Below are positions 58,393 through 64,000 of a stretch of 64,000 bases of DNA, one piece after another. Position 1 is the first letter of the stretch, and each line of letters begins with the position of its first letter. Source of the DNA: Larix kaempferi (lineage: Eukaryota; Streptophyta; Pinopsida; Pinales; Pinaceae); assembly GCA_027924585.1 (NCBI GenBank), contig BSBM01000096.1:2728001-2792000 (forward strand), read 5' to 3'. The notes under the pieces are model-generated. The model worked only from the letters and a program-made list of their open reading frames with translations, did not search any database and had not been told where the DNA came from. The translations under genes and the position numbers were made by a program.

Positions 58393-59219
58393 TGTTGATG
58401 TATATGTAACTTCGGAATGTATTTCATCTATGTATTTTATTGTACTCCTATAGAGATGTATTATTCCTCTATATAGAAGTGTCGTCATTGTTCGGGGAAA
58501 TGAATCCTAGTTATTCATCTGGGATCAAAAATGACGATTATTGTTAATAAACTATACCTTATCCCTATTGGTCGAGTGCCCTCCGGGTCCTTCTCAAATT
58601 CGGTTTTTACAAAAGCAAACCCTCGGTTATATTATCTGGGGTCGGAGGCTTGCTTTACACCGATAAAACCTTTAATGATATCCTTCAACCTCGAGCAAGC
58701 TTGGAATAGATATACTTAACCATTATACCGACCTACAGAGCTACTCTTACATAGAAGTGTCGTCATTTGTATTGACAAGTGTCGCAAGTGTCGTAACTTG
58801 TCGATGGGTTATTAGACCACCATGTGTGGGGTCGACTGGGGTTATTAGGCTGAGTTAGACAAGTCAGCCCCATAGGTTTATTAGGCTGCTCAGAACAAGT
58901 ATAAATAGAGAGCGGGATCTCTCTATTTGATCATCTCATTATTCACTTGTACATCACTCAGAAAGTGGCGTACTAGTTGAGGAGGAGGAGGAGTTGCTAG
59001 TAGAAGACTATCTCTTGTACTTTGGTTGTATCATTTCTCTCTCTATCTCAGAGGAAGTTGTGGGGTTTTTCACCTTAGGGTTTTCCCCACAGAAACTCTG
59101 TGTGTCTATTGTCTCTTATGTTTGCATCTTGTGTTGATTGATATGCATTGATATACTGTACATGTTATTCTCTCAGTAAAGATCCTATAGTATTGTGAAT
59201 TAATGCTCAAAAATTAACA
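58393..59219 (+). repeat. 3' LTR of copia C with insertion
   Basis: 827 bp, matching the 574-bp 5' LTR except for the insertion at 58500-58750 plus its duplication, a 16-bp deletion near 58831 and a small extra copy of 'gcaagtgtc' near 58791. TATAAATAGAG lies at 58900-58910. Confidence 0.95.
58500..58750 (-). mobile_element. SINE-like insertion in the C 3' LTR
   Basis: 251 bp absent from the 5' LTR, flanked by a 17-bp direct duplication (58483-58499 and 58751-58767, ATAGAAGTGTCGTCATT). Duplications of this length are typical of LINE-mediated insertion. On the minus strand, near one end, GTCGGTATAATGGTTAAG (about 58715-58732) resembles a tRNA A box, and CGAGGTTGAAGGAT about 30-40 bp downstream (58679-58692) is a weak B-box match. 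No poly(A) or simple-repeat tail is visible at the other end. The SINE call is therefore moderate; the insertion itself is certain. Confidence 0.6.
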
Positions 59220-59224
59220 TATTT

Positions 59225-60180
59225 CTCTATATAGGGCCTATGTGGTGGTTTGAGGTCCCACAAATGGAATATGAGACCTAAATATATTTTATCAAGCACA
59301 ATATTATTAATGGAATTATCCATATTAATTTTTTAACTACCCATGTGGAAAAAAACTATGCAAACTTTGCAAGGAAAGATAATAACCAACATGGTTGAAA
59401 GATGGTCATACTTGTAGTTGGAGCATCATCTCTAATACATAAGGAATTTTATAAACTTTATATCATTGATAAAATGGATATAATTTACATGAAATAGTTT
59501 GAAGGGGATTTTTCATCATTCAAATACTTTAAAGAAGAGCACAAACCTTAACGTATAACTACCTTGTTGTTCCAAGCCTCAAAATGACCACTATATCTTG
59601 CTCACAAGCCAAAGATTCACTATGCAAACCTTATATGGTCACACTTTATTTGATGTTGCTTAAGAGATATTAGGGATGTGGCTTAACCAACATTAGTGGC
59701 CTAATGTTGTTTAAGCAACATTTGTTGCGGACAAAAATTTAAAAATGCACTAGAATACCCCTTTTTATCTAGTTTTCAATGTTAAATTGTGATTTTTATT
59801 TTCAAAGTTCGGTTCAAACATCGAACTTGGACTCAAAATGTAGTAGTGTGCATGTGTGTACATCCAATGATTACAATATATACATAAAAATTAAATAAAT
59901 ATTCCACATATGAAATAACTTCTTTAACCAAATCAAAAACTCTATCACCATAGTGTCCTCCACTTCCAACTCCTCGAATATTGCAAGTGGCATTTTCCCC
60001 TTTTGATTATCTGTGTATGTTTCCAAGGCTTAAAATATTTACCAATTATTTTTTCAAATTTATCTATGTATTATGTGTCTTCTATGCAAATTTTCCAAAG
60101 ACATGATTGTTTTCTTCTATAAAATGCAAACACATTTCAGACGGTCTTTGTCTTAATTGAGTGCAACTCTCTAGTCCCAC
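59225..60180. other. Unassigned DNA with a perfect-loop hairpin
   Basis: No gene recognised. A near-perfect inverted repeat lies at 59682-59696 and 59701-59715 (CTTAACCAACATTAG, four-base loop, one mismatch), with further copies of ATGTTGCTTAAG around it (59653, 59711). It may be terminal or subterminal sequence of the DNA transposon to its right. Confidence 0.45.
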
Positions 60181-61560
60181 CTATGGTGCTATCATCATAT
60201 GCAATTGATATTTTGACATATTTGATTCCAATATTCTAAAAGAACCTATGGTTTTAAGAATCTGTAGGTTATAAGGGTCAATATATTTTAAAGACAAGTT
60301 GACATTCCAATCATCACTAAAAACAATAATGAAATAAACATTGAATAAAATTAATAAAATTTGCAAAATATTATATACACACCTATTGACAACGCTTAAT
60401 TTTTTATTATATTTGTGTCTTAAATTTAATTTACATCGTTATATAACTTTATCAAATGATACAAATCAGTTAATGGAGTGGTTCATCTACCACTTTCAAA
60501 GTGATCATTTTACACATGCCCTTGCACCATCAAGCTCTCATTTTCCATGAATAATCTCAAAGAAATTCCAAATATGTTCAATGTTTGATTTTTTTATGAA
60601 GGAGACATAGCCAAGAGAATTTTCATTATGATTTAAATTAACCTACACATCCATTTGACAATATCTAGTGTTCATTGAATTCAACCCTAAGATGTTTCAA
60701 TGGGTCATGAATTAGATCGAAACAATGTTGAACAATGAATATGTATCATGTGCATGATCATCATTAATATAGAAATGGCATTCTTTGATCACATTATGAT
60801 TATCACTAGTGCTTTATATACCATCGACATTGTATTAAGCAATTTTATATAGAATATGTACAAGTATAGATACTTGGCCAATTATAATATTCACTTTTTA
60901 TCTCTTTCTATGAGCTAATGTGTAATTTTCTACAAAATCAAGCACTAACAAAATTTGTCCTTGGTGGAAAGACTTCACTAGAGTATTTTAATTGTAGGTC
61001 TTTCCACCTGGATCTATGCAAATGATTGGTGTATTCGGATTTATGTGAATCCTTGGTGGTCTTGATACCCAATACTCATGCACCACAATTTTAAAACATT
61101 CTTGAAGTCTATCTTTGTAAGGTTTCCTACAAATAATTGCCCAAAAAGTGAATCCATAATTAGCATCTTATTGAATTTGGAATTTTGTATGCCTTTGCAA
61201 TGTCTTTGGTCTAGTTAAAAATAATCCTTCCATGGATGCCAATAAACATTTTTATCTAATCATTGGTGAAACAACAATTGTTTTTATTTCTCTATGTTCA
61301 ACTCTAACATCTTTTCATCGCAATCTTCTAACAGTTTTTAATGTGTCGACTAAGTTCGTAGATACATTATGCTTCACCTATGCCTCTTTTGTTAGCTTTT
61401 TAATACCCAATAATGAAACAACTTATTTTAAGTTGTTCGAATTTATCAAACATTTCAAAATTAAACTTGTGTTGTCACTCACTCATTTTTAAAGAAGTTT
61501 TGAATATCTTTTGAGAAATATATCTTACAATGTGGTCATATTGTTTGCCTTAGACTTGTT
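60181..61560 (-). pseudogene. Degenerate transposase-like gene
   Basis: On the minus strand one frame can be read for several hundred codons despite many stops. Segments in order are NTPIICIDPGGKTYN, QILLVLDFVENYTLAHRK, GQVSILVHILYKIA, KECHFYINDDHAHDTYSLF, HIWNFFEIIHGK and DGARACVK. The series D-F-x-E-N-Y-T, (S)DG, and FFE..HGK.E.DGA.ACVK matches, from memory, a widespread uncharacterised eukaryotic protein family with a DDE-transposase-like layout found in mosses, conifers and animals. The DG motif is hardly visible here (MDV followed by a stop). It may extend upstream to about 61600 and downstream below 60180. Confidence 0.5.
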
Positions 61561-62110
61561 GATATCGATGTTATTTAATATTTCATCATCAATATTGATA
61601 GCACTTGTGCATTTCAATTTAATTTAAGGACATCAAATTTATTAAATTATAAAAATAACAAAAAAAAGTTCACATTCATTTATTCCTAGACCTAAAAAAC
61701 TTGAAATCATCTATAATTTCATACTTCCTATTCATTTTGGTCTTCAACATCAGCTTCATCAACATTAAGATGCAAATCTCCATCTTTTTTTTGTGAAGTA
61801 TTTTCGAAATTACAATCAATCATGGACATAATAATTTATTGAATTTTAAACAAAATTTTGATGAAAAAATTAGAACATATACATACCTATGATTGATTCA
61901 AATTCCTAGTGTTGAATTTGGTATTCAACATCATCTGCATTAACATTAAGATGCTCCTTGTTTACATTATTAGCACTTGTATTTCCAACTTTCAAACATT
62001 TTCATTTTTTCATATTGATATTATGCTAAACTTTATTTCATTGATAGGAGTGAGGTGATCTATAGCCCAGTATGGGGGAGATGTTGTAACGTAACAAAAC
62101 GTTACTATAA
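61561..62110. other. Unassigned AT-rich DNA
   Basis: No gene recognised. Two related segments containing 'catcatc.tcaacattaagatgc' occur near 61750 and 61930, a diverged direct duplication about 180 bp apart. Confidence 0.4.
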
Positions 62111-62222
62111 TTAAAAAAAATCATGTCAACTCATAAAATAAAAAAAATTATGAAAAGTAATTAAAAAATCCGTGTCGGCTCATAAAATAAAAAAATTATG
62201 AAAACTAATTAAAAAATGTGTG
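62111..62222 (+). repeat. Two-copy 50-bp direct repeat
   Basis: Units 'tc.tgtc..ctcataaaataaaaaaa.ttatgaaaa.taattaaaaaa' start near 62111 and 62161, and a third begins at about 62211. A small inverted repeat GTAACG..CGTTAC precedes them at about 62086-62106. Confidence 0.75.
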
Positions 62223-62240
62223 TCCAAAATAGAAAATTAA

Positions 62241-62360
62241 AACTTAAACTCAGATCTATCAAGGAAGAGAGGATCCAAATTTCTTGAGTTTATGATTAAA
62301 AAAAACTACACTTCAAGAAATTGCGTCCCTCTCGATGTTTGATAGATCGAGGTTTAATAT
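62241..62360. repeat. Fold-back (hairpin) sequence
   Basis: Arms 62241-62288 and 62311-62360 pair with about 75-80 percent complementarity around a 22-base loop. The best paired core is GATCTATCAA with its complement and CAAATTTCTTGAG with its complement. It could be a MITE fragment or a miRNA-precursor-like hairpin; nothing else identifies it. Confidence 0.55.
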
Positions 62361-63100
62361 GGATCTATGCTGGCGTAGAGAATAATCTTGAGTATGATCA
62401 TGTTTCTTTTGGCATTCCCTTTTATTCCCTATGATTATTCATTCTATAGGTCAATAAAAAACCAAAATTATATCACTAAAAAAAGTTTCAATTTAAAAAA
62501 AATGCAATATCTCAAACTTTAACATTTTCTAATTCAAAATAAATTGCAAGTATAAATTTTATATCCAAAAGACTTTTAATTTCAAAAGAAATTGCAATTA
62601 TAATTTTGTAACCCTTTCCTTTAAAAATTGCAAGTATAATTTCAAGCCATAAAACTTTATAGTCCAAAACATGCCCTCTTTAGAATAAAGTGCAACTATA
62701 ATCAAGTTTTGAGAAATTAGAACTAGAAGATTGTGACATGGTTTGAAAACATGAAATTAATCTTTTGTGTGAATGTATAAATACCTATTCATGTGAAACA
62801 ATTTGATTTTTTTTTTGTAAAGTTTGAAAGCTTCTATTAAAAGAGATAGTTGTACATAGTTAAGTCATGAGAGGACTGCAAATCAGAGTTGAACCAAGTT
62901 TTAAACATAACAGATACCTAAGAGACCAAAGACTACAAGCTATCTACACAATCAGAGTTCACCCTAGGAGAGAGTTTGCTGCAAAATCCCCCACAGGCCA
63001 AGGGTTATGACTAGAAATTTAAAAAAATGAGACTCATTTAAAAACATGAAAGAAAGTAAGAGAGTTAAAGCTGCATGGCCGAGGAAGGGCTGACACCTGA
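62361..63100. other. Unassigned AT-rich DNA
   Basis: No gene recognised. The words 'aattgcaa.tataat' recur between 62540 and 62705. Confidence 0.4.
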
Positions 63101-63660
63101 GGTGTTACAGGGAGCATCAATTCCCTATCGAGCTTCAACAGTCATGGGACAGCGTCTGAATACCACCTGCGTGTTGGTCGCTGCTCTAGGGGGGAGCTCG
63201 AGTGAAATATTTTCCAGTTAGAGCTCGAGCAAGAGAATCAATCTTTGCATCCAGTCTAGCCATCTATTCCCGTTGGAATAGTTTTAGAGCCAACACAGTA
63301 GTCTCCACATTGGAGAGATGGTTGACCAGGGGAAGCTCATGATCATCCTGTCATAGCTTGCCTTGAATGTAGTCGTCCATGGCCATGGTCATGAGATATT
63401 TTATAGTCCAAAACACTCCCAACGTCTTGGTGTGGCGCATTTCTTTGGTGTGGGTGGACCCTTTGTCTTCAACCAGCCCCCCAAATTCAGCTTCAAGCTA
63501 CTCCACCAAGGGTCATCCATGTTGACACTTGAGCCTGTTTTCCAAATGCACGATACGACATATGACTTCACTTTGGTCCATTGGTGTTTTTTCGGGGTGT
63601 GACTTTCGTTCTCACCATGTTGTTTGGAACTTTCACCATAATCCATAGGGAGATATATTA
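63101..63660 (-). pseudogene. Unrecognised decayed minus-strand coding region
   Basis: Two minus-strand frames look protein-like. One, 63646-63401, is open for 81 codons and contains HTPKKHQWTKVKSYVVSC and MDDPWWSSLKLNLGGWLK. The other, from about 63386 downwards, reads MAMDDYIQGKL, stop, QDDHELPLVNHLSNVETT, LALKLFQRE, stop, MARLDAKIDSLARALTG. The second is Leu/Ala-rich with a heptad-like pattern. They are in different frames, so a frameshift would be needed to join them. I do not recognise a family. A transposon-derived protein is possible given the surroundings. Confidence 0.3.
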
Positions 63661-64000
63661 CAAAGGAGGAGAATCTTTTCTAGGATGATTCTGACTCAAG
63701 ATTCAGAAAATGAGCGTCAATTTACGCCCACTCCCACGCTTTGAGTGCCATTGGATGCGAGCAATATGAGTACTATTATTATGGAAGCTGTCGCAGGGAG
63801 TTAGCATCATCGTTCTAGTAGGTAGAGGAGTTGTCATGTGTGAACCAAACTGATATGGGTCATGTCCAGGAAACATGAGGGGACAATAGTTCGACTGAAT
63901 GAGTCGGCTCTATTATGGTGGAAGTTTAATAAACAAAATGAGCAAAAGAAGGATTATGCAACACAGGTAAAGATAAATACTCACAGACAATATGCAATAA

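Larger units (their letters stand above)
51881..59219 (+). mobile_element. Ty1/copia element C, full length but decayed
   Basis: Flanked by TATTT (51876-51880 and 59220-59224). 5' LTR 574 bp, PBS, leader, gag, protease, integrase, RT, RNase H, two repeat arrays, polypurine tract, 3' LTR. It is the same family as B (same LTR ends, PBS and leader), on the opposite strand. The 3' LTR is enlarged to 827 bp by a 251-bp insertion with its own 17-bp duplication. Several stops and at least two frameshifts interrupt coding, but the integrase catalytic triad and the YVDD box remain. Confidence 0.95.

Overview
This window looks like nuclear DNA from a plant with a large, repeat-rich genome. A gymnosperm is plausible but unproven. 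The evidence is AT-rich sequence, plant Ty1/copia and Ty3/gypsy (chromovirus) LTR retrotransposons, primer-binding sites matching plant initiator Met-tRNA (TGGTATCAGAGC), deep nesting of elements, and one very long LTR of about 4.25 kb. I found no intact host gene, rRNA or tRNA gene, and no CRISPR array. Nearly every long open frame belongs to a decayed retroelement.

Layout. 1-4292 is a partial diverged copy of the long LTR of element E. About 4385-5825 is a diverged 5' LTR plus primer site of a second gypsy family (D-type). 5826-8312 has no recognisable gene. From 8313 to 43430 lies a nest built on a plus-strand copia element (A). Its leader is split by a minus-strand chromovirus (E, 9127-32747, TSD ACTTT). 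E's left LTR is itself split by a plus-strand gypsy-like element without reverse transcriptase (F, 13313-23580, TSD AGGTG/AGATG). The RT gene of A is split by a minus-strand copia element (B, 35771-43078, TSD AAAGA). A is then cut off inside RT and joined at about 43430 to a gypsy element (D) that has lost its 5' half and ends in a 1.46-kb LTR at 47742. CAT-rich microsatellites, unassigned DNA and an internally deleted minus-strand copia relic (G, 50136-51539) follow. Next is a full-length decayed copia element (C, 51881-59219, TSD TATTT) of the same family as B. Its 3' LTR carries a 251-bp SINE-like insertion with a 17-bp duplication. The last 5 kb holds a degenerate transposase-like gene on the minus strand (about 60181-61560), a fold-back sequence, and an unrecognised decayed minus-strand reading frame near 63100-63650.

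How the parts fit together. A, B, C, D and E once encoded gag, protease, integrase, reverse transcriptase and RNase H in the order normal for their superfamilies. All now carry stops, frameshifts or lost catalytic residues, so none is likely to be autonomous. F keeps gag- and protease-like frames and near-identical LTRs but shows no RT, RNase H or integrase, so it would have needed enzymes from another element. Insertion order follows from the nesting: A before E before F, and A before B. The most notable signals are a 394-bp tract identical between two otherwise diverged LTRs, a conserved array of short inverted repeats in the E-family U3, variable tandem arrays in the 3' ends of B, C and F, a CpG-dense minisatellite in F, shared nonsense codons between related copia copies, and the transposase-like relic.
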